From Mycolicibacter engbaekii (GTDB lineage: Bacteria; Actinomycetota; Actinomycetes; Mycobacteriales; Mycobacteriaceae), in contig NZ_LQOT01000033.1 of NCBI RefSeq assembly GCF_002101585.1, forward strand, positions 38,492-102,491: a stretch of 64,000 bases of DNA, written 5' to 3'. Positions within the stretch are counted from its first letter, which is position 1; the number at the start of each line of letters is the position of its first letter. The notes under the pieces are model-generated. The model saw only the letters and a list, made by a program, of their open reading frames with translations. It was not told the origin of the DNA and searched no databases. Of the stretch, positions 8,419-16,482 are shown piece by piece. A program made the position numbers and the translations under genes.

Positions 8419-9453
8419 ATGGCCAAGCCGCCGTTGTCGATGAACCCGACAGGCTGGTTCCAAGTCGCCTGGTCTGACGAGATCGGCGTCGGCGACGTAC
8501 ACACCATGAAGTACTTCGGCCGGGAGATGGTCGCGTGGCGGGCCGAGTCGGGCCAGCTCACCGTGATGAACGCCTACTGCGAGCACCTGGGTGCTCATCT
8601 GGGCTACGGCGGCAAAGTCTGCGGCGAGGTGCTGCAGTGTCCGTTCCACGGCTGGCAGTGGAACTCTCAGGGCCGCAACGTCTGTATTCCCTACCAGGAC
8701 AAGCCCAACCGGGGCCGGCGCATCACCACCTACCCGGTCGTCGAACGCAACGAGTCGGTATACATCTGGAACGACGCGCAGGGCCGTGAGCCGTACTTCG
8801 ACGCGCCGGACGTGTTCGCCAGCTTCGACGATCGCACGGCCGCCGATTACTACCCGCAGCAGCGGCTGTTCCGGCCGCAACTGGAGCTGCACCCGCAGTA
8901 CGTGCTGGAGAACGGGGTGGACTTCGCCCACTTCAAATACGTGCACCAGACCCCGATCGTGCCGGTCTTCACCCGCCACGACTTCGCCGAACCGGTGTCC
9001 TACGTCGACTTCACCATCACCTTCGAGGGCGACGACGGCCAGTCGATCGAAGATGTCAACAGCGGTGTCGAGGCCATCAACGGCGGCTTGGGCATCGCGG
9101 TGACCAAGAGCTGGGGGATGATCGACAACCGCACCATCTCGGCGATCACGCCCGTCGACGAGTCCACATCCGATGTCCGCTTCATGGTCTACATCGGCCG
9201 GACCCCGTCTCGTGATGCGGCCAAAGCCGAGGCCAGAGCGGCGGACTTCGGCCGCGAAGTCATCCGCCAATTCGAGCAGGACATCCACATCTGGTCGCAC
9301 CAGCGGTACTCGGATCCGCCTGCTCTGGCGACCGCCGAGTACGAGGGCTTCACCGCAATCCGCCAGTGGGCCAAGCAGTTCTATCCCGACGGCATCGGCG
9401 GCAGCGCTGCTGAGGTCGCTGAAATGATTGCCCAGAAAGGTTTCACCGCATGA
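8419..9453 (+). CDS. Rieske non-heme iron oxygenase, oxygenase component
   Basis: This protein has 344 residues. The N-terminal Rieske [2Fe-2S] domain has C54-x-H56 and C74-x2-H77 (CEHLGAHLG and CPFHGW). The catalytic domain shows NGVDFAHFKYVH, giving two His ligands plus a bridging Asp, with a further acidic residue in the QFEQDIHIW region as candidate third iron ligand. The sequence resembles the KshA-type monooxygenase branch (steroid or terpenoid hydroxylases) more than ring-cleaving dioxygenases. No reductase or ferredoxin gene is adjacent, so electrons must come from a partner elsewhere. It overlaps the next gene by 4 bases (ATGA), so the two are translationally coupled. The substrate is not known. 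Confidence 0.87.
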   Translation: MAKPPLSMNPTGWFQVAWSDEIGVGDVHTMKYFGREMVAWRAESGQLTVMNAYCEHLGAHLGYGGKVCGEVLQCPFHGWQWNSQGRNVCIPYQDKPNRGRRITTYPVVERNESVYIWNDAQGREPYFDAPDVFASFDDRTAADYYPQQRLFRPQLELHPQYVLENGVDFAHFKYVHQTPIVPVFTRHDFAEPVSYVDFTITFEGDDGQSIEDVNSGVEAINGGLGIAVTKSWGMIDNRTISAITPVDESTSDVRFMVYIGRTPSRDAAKAEARAADFGREVIRQFEQDIHIWSHQRYSDPPALATAEYEGFTAIRQWAKQFYPDGIGGSAAEVAEMIAQKGFTA

Positions 9454-10538
9454 ACGCAGCCGCCGCACCCGTCCGCGTGTTCCAGGTCGCCACCGGCAAC
9501 GTCGGGACCGAGATGATTCGGCGGTTCGCCGCCCGCGATGACCTCGAACTCGTTGGAGTGCATTGCTATTCGCCGGACAAAATCGGCAAGGATGCCGGCG
9601 AACTGGCCGGCATCGCGCCCAACGGCGTGATCGCGACCGGCAGCGTCGAGGAGATCATCGCCGCCAAGCCCCACGTCCTGACCTTTCACGGCGTGTTCCC
9701 CGACGAGGATCTCTACGTCGCGATCCTGGAAGCGGGCATCAACATCGTGACCACCGCCGACTGGATCACCGGCTGGCACCGCGACACCAACCACCCGCAC
9801 CCCTCGGGCAAACCGGTGACCCAGCTGCTGGCCGAGGCCTGCGAAAAAGGCGGCGCCACCTTCTACGGGACCGGCATGAACCCCGGGCTCAACCAGATTC
9901 TCGGCGTGGTGTGCTCGGCCGACGTCGCCGAGATCGAGAACATCACCACCATCGAATCGGTGGACGTGTCCTGCCACCACTCCAAGGACACCTGGATCGA
10001 GGTCGGCTACGGCCAGCCGGTGGACGATCCGGAGATCCCAGCCAAGCTGGAGAAGTTCACCCGGGTCTTCGCCGACAGTGTGCTGATGATGGCCGACTGC
10101 TTCGACCTGACCCTCGACGAGGTGACCTTCGACTACGAACTCGGCGCCTGCACCCGGGATGTCGACCTGGGCTGGTACACCCTGCCCAAAGGCTCACTGG
10201 GCGGCAACTACATCAAGTACCAGGGCATGGTGAACGGTGTGCCGCGCGTTGAAACCCACCTGGAGTGGCAGATGACGCCCTACACCGAGCCGAACTGGAA
10301 CATCAAGGGCTGCTACATCACCCGGGTCACCGGTGACCCGTGCGTCTACAACAAGCACATGATCTTCCCCAAGCCCGGTGTGGACCTGTCCAACCCGGAC
10401 AACTTCGCCTCCATCGGCATGACCGTGACCGGGCTGCCCGCCCTCAACGCGATCAAGTCCGTGGTGGCGGCACCGCCCGGCCTGCTGACCAGCGCCGACC
10501 TGCCGCTGCGCGGATTCGCCGGGCGATTCCGTCCGTGA
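9450..10538 (+). CDS. NAD(P)-binding oxidoreductase of the dihydrodipicolinate reductase-like (DapB N-terminal) family
   Basis: This 362-residue protein has an N-terminal Rossmann fold: VFQVATGNVGTEMIRRF corresponds to the GxxGxxG nucleotide loop at about residues 9-25. The HGVFPDEDLYV and GTGMNPGLNQIL segments are typical of a mycobacterial family annotated as dihydrodipicolinate reductase. These are too long for true DapB (about 245-270 residues) and are closer to 2,4-diaminopentanoate dehydrogenase-like enzymes. Coupling to the Rieske oxygenase suggests it oxidises or reduces the hydroxylated product. I would not call it dapB. Confidence 0.75.
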   Translation: MNAAAAPVRVFQVATGNVGTEMIRRFAARDDLELVGVHCYSPDKIGKDAGELAGIAPNGVIATGSVEEIIAAKPHVLTFHGVFPDEDLYVAILEAGINIVTTADWITGWHRDTNHPHPSGKPVTQLLAEACEKGGATFYGTGMNPGLNQILGVVCSADVAEIENITTIESVDVSCHHSKDTWIEVGYGQPVDDPEIPAKLEKFTRVFADSVLMMADCFDLTLDEVTFDYELGACTRDVDLGWYTLPKGSLGGNYIKYQGMVNGVPRVETHLEWQMTPYTEPNWNIKGCYITRVTGDPCVYNKHMIFPKPGVDLSNPDNFASIGMTVTGLPALNAIKSVVAAPPGLLTSADLPLRGFAGRFRP

Positions 10539-10589
10539 CGACGCGCGCGGGAATCCCCGGCTGAGCCGGCCCGCGAAGCGGCTGAGGGG

Positions 10590-11255
10590 TCAGGACCCGG
10601 CGGGCAGCGGGGTGCCGGAACTGCCCGCGGGCAGCGGGGTCCCGGCGCTGGCCGGCGGCGGTGTTGCCGGGCGTGACGACGGCGGACGGGCCGGCGACGG
10701 CGCCTGCTCGCCGGCAGCGCCGGAGGAGGCCGGAGTCTGCGGGGCGGCCGGTGCCTGCGGTTGCGGCGCCGGCACCACCCACCGGGCCAGGTCCGCGCCG
10801 GCGGTCTGGTAGACGATGCTGGTCGGGGCGTCGCCGGTGACGTCGAAGTAGAGCTTGCCGCTGGCCCGCTGGCCCTGGGTCAAGGCGGTCGGAACGATGC
10901 CATGCGTCGTCGGCACGGTGAACAGCGACTGATAGGACTGGCCGCTCGCCGACCGGGCGCTGAAGTTGGCGACGATGGGGAAGACGGTGCCCTGGATCGC
11001 CTCGTCAGTGGCGGTGACCTCCCACAGGGTCCCGCGCGGCTGGTAGGGGATGGCGTCCGAGCTGGGCCGCAGGTCGCTCACCGTCCAACCGTGCACACCG
11101 GGACCTTCGGGAACGGTGCCCTGAGTGCCGATCGGCTGGGTTGCCGGGCCCTGCACCGCGACGATGGTGTCGGGCTCGGCGCCGGCGATCCCGGTGCTCA
11201 GAGCACCCGCGATGGCCAATGCTCCCGCGGCCAGTGCGGTCGATATGGACTTCAT
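10590..11255 (-). CDS. MPT63-like secreted protein (DUF1942), copy A
   Basis: This protein has 221 residues from ATG at 11255, which has GGAGGAG eight bases upstream. A signal peptide (MKSIST, then an Ala/Gly-rich core) ends near AGAEP. Residues 30-150 form the immunoglobulin-like MPT63 domain: IGTQGTV, WTVSDLRPSSDAIPY, LWEVTATDEAIQGTVFPIV and GKLYFDVTGDAP. The remainder is a Pro/Ala/Ser tail ending in two GTPLPAG(S) units. MPT63 is an abundant secreted antigen of M. tuberculosis of uncertain function. This copy and the next share the whole core and arose by tandem duplication. The gap 10539-10589 holds only a short CCGG-CTGAG-CCGG hairpin. Confidence 0.85.
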   Translation of the reverse strand: MKSISTALAAGALAIAGALSTGIAGAEPDTIVAVQGPATQPIGTQGTVPEGPGVHGWTVSDLRPSSDAIPYQPRGTLWEVTATDEAIQGTVFPIVANFSARSASGQSYQSLFTVPTTHGIVPTALTQGQRASGKLYFDVTGDAPTSIVYQTAGADLARWVVPAPQPQAPAAPQTPASSGAAGEQAPSPARPPSSRPATPPPASAGTPLPAGSSGTPLPAGS

Positions 11256-11406
11256 GGGTCTCACTCCTCCAGTGCGGCGGCGTCCCGAAGATATTGGCAG
11301 TGAAAGTGCTTCGACCGTATCGGGCTCGCAGACAGGGTAGCCGGAGCCGGGCACGGCCCAGACGCGCAGGACGCGTGGGCCGAGCCCGACGGGTGATCGG
11401 CGGTGG

Positions 11407-12381
11407 TCAGCGCGCGGCGGACGAGCCGCTTGCGCCGCCGGAGGAGTCAGAGCCCCCGGCGGTGCCTTCCGAGCTTGCGGTGCCGGTGGCCTCCGTCGTC
11501 GATGCGCCGCTGGCGTCGGTGGGAAGCGGCGTTCCCGAGCTGCCGGCAGCCGCAGCGGCCTCAGACGGAGCCGGCGTGGCGGGGGCCTGTTGCGAGGACG
11601 GGGCCGGGGTGCCGGCCGACGTCGACGCTTCGGCGGTGCCGGTGCCTTCGGCCTGCGCCCCGGTGCTTGCCGTGCCGGCCTCTGTCTGCGATCCGGACGC
11701 CGCGGTGCCGTCGGCCTCAGCAGCCAGCGGCGTGCCCTCGCTGCCGGCGGACAGCGGGGTGCCCTCGCTGCCGGCGGCCGTGGCGTCGGTGGCAGTCCCG
11801 GCACCCGGGGTGCCCTGCTGGGCGGGCTTGGCGCCGGTGGCCGCTGGGCCGGTGGTCCGGTGCGCGCCGGTGGCCGGGTTGCCCGAGGCGTCACCGGACG
11901 GTGCGGCGGGGATCCAGACCAGCAGATCCTGGCCGGCGCCCTGGTAAACCGCACTGTTGGGTGCGTCGCCGGTGACGTCGAAGTACACCTTGCCGCTGGT
12001 CTTCTGGCCCTGCGTCAGGTTGGCCGGGTTGACGCCCTGCGCCGTGGCCACCGTGAACAGCGCCGGGTAGGTCAGGCCGCTGGACGAACGGGCGCCGAGG
12101 TTGGCGACCACCGGCGTGACCGTGCCCTGAATCGCCACTCCGGTCGCGGTGGCCTCCCACAGGGTGCCCTGCGGCTGGTAGGGGATGGCGTCCGAGCTGG
12201 GGCGCAGGTCGCTGACCGTCCAGCCCTGGATAACGTCACCATTCTTCACGGTGCCCTGGCTGCCGATCGGGTGGGTCGAGGGGGCGGCGTCGCCGGCGTC
12301 CGCGGTGGCGGTCGCGGCGGTGACGGCTCCGGCTGCGGCCAACGCGCCCGCGGCTGCCACGGCAGTTGCGAAGAATCTCAT
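11407..12381 (-). CDS. MPT63-like secreted protein (DUF1942), copy B with long low-complexity tail
   Basis: This protein has 324 residues. A signal peptide (MRFFATAV, Ala-rich) is followed by an MPT63-type domain nearly identical in key segments to copy A: IGSQGTV, GWTVSDLRPSSDAIPY, AIQGTVTPVVANLGARS and GKVYFDVTGDAPNSAVYQ. From about residue 168 onward the protein is an Ala/Gly/Thr/Ser-rich tail of about 155 residues with GTPL units, likely disordered and possibly O-glycosylated. GAGGAG precedes the start. It lies between the kinase-like gene and copy A, all on the minus strand, but gaps of 113 and 151 bases argue for separate promoters. Confidence 0.85.
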   Translation of the reverse strand: MRFFATAVAAAGALAAAGAVTAATATADAGDAAPSTHPIGSQGTVKNGDVIQGWTVSDLRPSSDAIPYQPQGTLWEATATGVAIQGTVTPVVANLGARSSSGLTYPALFTVATAQGVNPANLTQGQKTSGKVYFDVTGDAPNSAVYQGAGQDLLVWIPAAPSGDASGNPATGAHRTTGPAATGAKPAQQGTPGAGTATDATAAGSEGTPLSAGSEGTPLAAEADGTAASGSQTEAGTASTGAQAEGTGTAEASTSAGTPAPSSQQAPATPAPSEAAAAAGSSGTPLPTDASGASTTEATGTASSEGTAGGSDSSGGASGSSAAR

Positions 12382-12494
12382 GGTCGGTGGGCTCCTCGGT
12401 TCGACGGGATCGCTCGGGGATGACGCAGTGACTCCAAAGCGAAAATGCTAACGGAGTCAACGACTGCGTGGGCCCGCTTGAGGCCGATCCGCGG

Positions 12495-14234
12495 TCAGGA
12501 ATGCGAACTCCACCAAGTGTAGAACTGTTCCAGCGTCGGGGTGTTGCGCTCGGCCCGCAGCGAGCCGATCACCAGGTTGGCGTCGTTGGTCCAGACCAGC
12601 ACCGCAGACCCGTTGCGCGTACCGCACAGCAGTGTTCCGGCGGTCTTGTCCGGGGTGGCGGTACGGTGCCAGGCCCCCGGCGACTGAATGCGCCCCGGGC
12701 AGGTGACCACATTGGTGGCCTGCACGGTGTCGTCGAAGCTCACGCGCAGCGCAACGATGTCGCGGAACAGGGTGTAGGTCGCCGTGGGCGGGCCGTCGAC
12801 GTCGACGTTGCGGCCGCACGTCACCTCCGCGATCGCCCCGTTCGAGGGCGTGACGGCCTTACAGGTGCCCTGCGGGTAACCCGGCGGCAGCAGCTTGAAA
12901 AGGCGGTCCTGCGCCTCCGCCTGCGACGCCGTCGTCGGGGCTTGGCCCGCTGCGGTTGCCGAGCCGGACGTGCTGCCCGCAACGCCACCGCCGTCGGAAG
13001 CCGGCCGACTCGTCATCCAGGTGGCCAACCCTACGATGGCCACGACCAGCGCCGCTGCGATCCACAACACCAGCGGTCGAGCGGCCAGGCGGCCGGGCAG
13101 GCCCAGCCGGCGCGGTGAACGCAACCAATCGTCGCCGGTTGCGGTTCGGGGCAGGGCTGCCGGCGCCGCAGCGGGTACCGGTTCGGGAACATCGGCGGCG
13201 GGAGCATCGGCGGCCGGGGCAGGTGGCTCGGCCGCCTCCAGGTCCGGGGATGTGGACGGCTCGGCCGGCGCGGTGGACGGCACCGACGCTTCGCTTTCAA
13301 GCGCCTCGCTCGTCGCCGCCACCGGTGTGCCCGGTTCGGGCTGACCGACCAGGGGTGGGGTGGCCTGCTGGCTGGACTCGTAGATCTGCACCGTCTGGTG
13401 CTGATCGGGCGTGCTGAGCGCCTGATAGGCGGCGGTCGCAAGCTCGGCGGCGCTGGCATACCGCGCCTGCGGCTCCTTGGCCATGCCTTTGGCTATCACC
13501 TCGTCCAAGGCTTCCGGGATCGCCGCCCCGGCCCGGCTCGGGCGCGGAATGGCCTTGGTCTGGTGCGCGTGGGCCAGTGCGGCCAGGTTGTCTGCCCGGT
13601 AGGGCGGCGTCCCGGTCAGGCACTGATAGAGCACGCACGTCAGCGCATAGATGTCGGCGGCCGGGCCGAACTCACTGCCGGAGAACAGCTCCGGCGCCGC
13701 GTACTTCCAGCCGGCGCTCGCATGCTCGGCCGCCTCGGCCCCGGGCGCGCCCGCCAGCGCGAAATCCACCAGATAGACGAAGTCGTCGCCGGTCACCAGG
13801 ATGTTGCGTGGCCGCACGCCCCGGTGAAACACCCCGGCACTGTGCGCGGCATCCAGCGCCGAGGCCGCCTGCCACACGATGTTGACCGCACGCGGCGGGG
13901 AGAGCACGCCGGTCCGCTTCAGCAACGCGGCCAGGTCGGCACCGGCAACCAGCGGCATGTCGAGGTAGACGCGGCCGTCGAGTTCGCCGTAGTCACGGAC
14001 CGGGACCACATGCGGCTCCTGCACCCGCCCGGCAACCAGGGCCTCGCGCTGCAACCACTCGCGCAGGGCGGGCCCGCACAGCGCCGGCGCGAGCAGTTTG
14101 AGCGCCGCGGGGCGGTCCCGGCGGGTGTCGAACGCTTCGTAGAGCTCACCGGTGCTGCCGCGGCCCAGCAGCCGTTTGAGGAGGTAGGGCCCCAATCGTG
14201 ACCCGGCCCGCGAACCCGACGCGGTCTCGTCCAT
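12495..14234 (-). CDS. Membrane Ser/Thr kinase-like protein, probable pseudokinase, with extracellular domain
   Basis: This protein has 579 residues from ATG at 14234, which has GAGGAG about seven bases upstream. Residues 13-275 form a protein-kinase fold: glycine loop GRGSTGELYEAFD, ATP-binding Lys in AALKLL (K46) and APE in AAPELFSG. The catalytic loop reads HRGVRPRN, so the catalytic Asp of HRD is Gly (G139), while Asn (N144) remains. DFG reads DFA (157-159). A Pro/Ala/Glu linker leads to one transmembrane helix at about 387-407 and an extracellular domain of about 170 residues with several Cys, like PknF/PknJ-type sensor regions. The architecture is that of a mycobacterial receptor kinase, but normal phosphotransfer seems unlikely. 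Confidence 0.85.
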   Translation of the reverse strand: MDETASGSRAGSRLGPYLLKRLLGRGSTGELYEAFDTRRDRPAALKLLAPALCGPALREWLQREALVAGRVQEPHVVPVRDYGELDGRVYLDMPLVAGADLAALLKRTGVLSPPRAVNIVWQAASALDAAHSAGVFHRGVRPRNILVTGDDFVYLVDFALAGAPGAEAAEHASAGWKYAAPELFSGSEFGPAADIYALTCVLYQCLTGTPPYRADNLAALAHAHQTKAIPRPSRAGAAIPEALDEVIAKGMAKEPQARYASAAELATAAYQALSTPDQHQTVQIYESSQQATPPLVGQPEPGTPVAATSEALESEASVPSTAPAEPSTSPDLEAAEPPAPAADAPAADVPEPVPAAAPAALPRTATGDDWLRSPRRLGLPGRLAARPLVLWIAAALVVAIVGLATWMTSRPASDGGGVAGSTSGSATAAGQAPTTASQAEAQDRLFKLLPPGYPQGTCKAVTPSNGAIAEVTCGRNVDVDGPPTATYTLFRDIVALRVSFDDTVQATNVVTCPGRIQSPGAWHRTATPDKTAGTLLCGTRNGSAVLVWTNDANLVIGSLRAERNTPTLEQFYTWWSSHS

Positions 14235-14345
14235 CACCGACTCCTCACGGAAACCCACGGCCCCGGCCACCGAACTGTGTGCCTGACGGTTTCGCCGCCC
14301 ATGATTTCATCACCGGACCCGGCGGCCATCAGCCGGTGGCGCCGG

Positions 14346-15458
14346 TCAGCGGCCGGTGAGGTTGCTGATCGTCAGAATCTCCAGATTGCGATAGGCCCGG
14401 CCGGTGGGCTGCACCAGATCGTGGAACCAGACCTGCGGTTCTGCGCTGTAGGGACTGTCCCAGGAGTCCCACGGCAGGTAGGTCTGCGTGCGCCCCGCCA
14501 CGAAGCCCCAGTTGTAGGCGCCCACGTTATGGCGCTTCATGATCGGCAGAATCCCGTCGATGGTGTTGCCCCGGGTGCGGGCCAGATACTCCGTGCACAT
14601 CAGCGGCCGCCCCAGGGGCGCCAGTTCGGCGATGCGGTCACTGAACGTGGCCGGCTTGTCGTAGGAGTGGAACGTGATGACGTCGGAGCTGTTGAGCTGG
14701 GTGTTGACGATCGTGCTGCCCTGGCGCGAGCCCTCCCATATCCCACTGGTCAGCGGCTGACGGGCGTCGACCGACCGTGCCCAGCTGAACACCTGCGGCA
14801 GGAGGTCGCTGATGAGGTCGAGCTTGTCCGATCGTTCGACGGCGCTGTACTCGCGGGCCATGTTGTCCGGCTCGTTCCACAGGTCCCAGGCAAGCACGCG
14901 TTCGTCGTACCGGAACTGGCTCATCACGCCGGTGACGTAGTCATACAGAGTGCGGTAGTAGTTGCGGTCCCCGAGGCGGTCGGCGCCGGGACTCTGCACC
15001 CAGCGTGAGTTGTGGATGCCGACCCGCGGCGCCGGCTGGGGCCCGGCTTTGGGGTGCGGGTCCCAGCAGGAGTCGAACAGCACGAACATCGGCTTGATGC
15101 GGTGGCGGGCGGCGACGGCGACGAACTGGCCCAGCCGGTATTGGAAGCCCCGCTGGTCGGCGGCCCACAGTTGATCGTGCAGGAACACCCGCACGGTGTT
15201 GAAGCCCGCCGAGCGGGCCCAGCCCAGCTCGGCGTCGATCCGCCGCAGATCGAACGTGCCCGGCTGAAACATCTCGAGCTGATTGACCGCGGAGGAGGTG
15301 ATGTAGTTGGAGCCCACCGGCCAGCCCTGAGCCTGGTACCAGCGATTAACCCGCTCGATCGACCAGCGGCCGGGGTCCGCGCCGGCCCGTGGGAGCCGAC
15401 TTAACGTGGGGCCGGCCGCCAGCAGCAGTGGCAGCCCCAATGCCGTGCGACGCTTCAC
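14346..15458 (-). CDS. Exported glycoside hydrolase, GH5-like (beta-glycanase type)
   Basis: This protein has 370 residues from GTG at 15458. An in-frame ATG 21 codons upstream lacks a ribosome site, and the GTG begins a signal sequence with an Arg-Arg pair (KRRTALGLPLLLAAG) that may be Tat-type. The body is a TIM-barrel hydrolase: FNTVRVFLHDQLW, VLAWDLWNEPDN with acid/base Glu (E196), and RPLMCTEYLAR with the nucleophile Glu (E290). SWDSPYS and the aromatic YNWGFV near the end fit clan A enzymes. It probably acts on a beta-linked glycan outside the membrane; the substrate is unknown. It is divergent from the SDR gene. Confidence 0.8.
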   Translation of the reverse strand: MKRRTALGLPLLLAAGPTLSRLPRAGADPGRWSIERVNRWYQAQGWPVGSNYITSSAVNQLEMFQPGTFDLRRIDAELGWARSAGFNTVRVFLHDQLWAADQRGFQYRLGQFVAVAARHRIKPMFVLFDSCWDPHPKAGPQPAPRVGIHNSRWVQSPGADRLGDRNYYRTLYDYVTGVMSQFRYDERVLAWDLWNEPDNMAREYSAVERSDKLDLISDLLPQVFSWARSVDARQPLTSGIWEGSRQGSTIVNTQLNSSDVITFHSYDKPATFSDRIAELAPLGRPLMCTEYLARTRGNTIDGILPIMKRHNVGAYNWGFVAGRTQTYLPWDSWDSPYSAEPQVWFHDLVQPTGRAYRNLEILTISNLTGR

Positions 15459-15606
15459 GCAGTGACCATAACGTCCGCAGAAGTTAGCGGCCGTCCGGAC
15501 GCACGGAAAGTCGCCGAGCAAATTGGGGGGCCGCGCCGGGGGCGACCGCGGCCCCCTACACTGCTGCGGAACTGTTCAGTCCGATTCGTGGTGCCGGAGG
15601 CCGACA

Positions 15607-16443
15607 ATGTCGCAGTACCTGCAGGACAAGGTCGTCGTCGTCACCGGTGCGGGCGGCGGATTCGGCAAACTGATCGCCGAGAAGTGCGCCGCCGCCGGGG
15701 CCCGCGTGGTCGGACTGGACATCGGCGCCGAGGCCCTCGCGGAGGTCTTCGACGGCATCCGCCAGGCGGGACTGACCGGCAGTTATCAGGTGGCCGACGT
15801 CACCGACATCGAACAGATGAAGGCCGCGGTGCAGCATGCGGTGCAGACCTTCGGCGCGGTGGACGTCATCGTCAACAACGCCGGGGTGATGCCGCTCGCC
15901 TACTTCGCCGACCACGAGAAGGCCTGGCAGCGCTGGCACCGGGCGATCGACATCAACGTCAAGGGCGTGGTGAACGGCATTTCGGCTGTCTACGACCAGA
16001 TGATCGCCCAGGGCCGCGGCCACGTGGTCAACATCTCGTCGATCTACGGCAACGCCGGTGTGGCGGGCGCCGGCGTGTACAGCGCGACCAAGGCCGCCGT
16101 CACCGCGTTGTCCGACTCGCTGCGTATCGAGGCGAAGGGCAAGATCAAGGTCACCACGGTCAAACCGACCGGTGTCATGGGCACCAACCTCGGCCACGGA
16201 ATGGTCAACGGCTCGGCGATCATGGAAATGGTCGGAGCCCGCCGCGAGAGCTACCAGCAGTCCGTCGCCGCCTACACCACGGGCACCCTGGCGCCCGAGC
16301 AGACCGACATCGACTCGGTGCAGTACTGGCTGATCACTCCCGAGGATCTGGCCGAGGCAGTGGTGCACGTCATCGATCAGCCGTGGGGCATCAGCATCAG
16401 CGACATCACGGTGCGGGCCAGCGGCGAGGACTACATCTACTGA
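15607..16443 (+). CDS. Short-chain dehydrogenase/reductase
   Basis: This protein has 278 residues from ATG at 15607, which has GGAGG six bases upstream; longer in-frame starts lack one. The classical SDR motifs are present: TGAGGGFG cofactor loop (about residues 12-19), NNAG near 90, catalytic Ser in NISSIYG, and YSATK for the Tyr and Lys. An Asp after the second beta strand (VVGLDIG) suggests NAD(H) preference. It precedes an acyl-CoA ligase by 39 bases on the same strand, so the pair probably forms an operon acting on a carboxylic acid or alcohol. The exact substrate cannot be read from the sequence. Confidence 0.87.
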   Translation: MSQYLQDKVVVVTGAGGGFGKLIAEKCAAAGARVVGLDIGAEALAEVFDGIRQAGLTGSYQVADVTDIEQMKAAVQHAVQTFGAVDVIVNNAGVMPLAYFADHEKAWQRWHRAIDINVKGVVNGISAVYDQMIAQGRGHVVNISSIYGNAGVAGAGVYSATKAAVTALSDSLRIEAKGKIKVTTVKPTGVMGTNLGHGMVNGSAIMEMVGARRESYQQSVAAYTTGTLAPEQTDIDSVQYWLITPEDLAEAVVHVIDQPWGISISDITVRASGEDYIY

Positions 16444-16482
16444 CGGCAACCGGAGCCGGCGAATCGGAGGCGGCACGCGACG

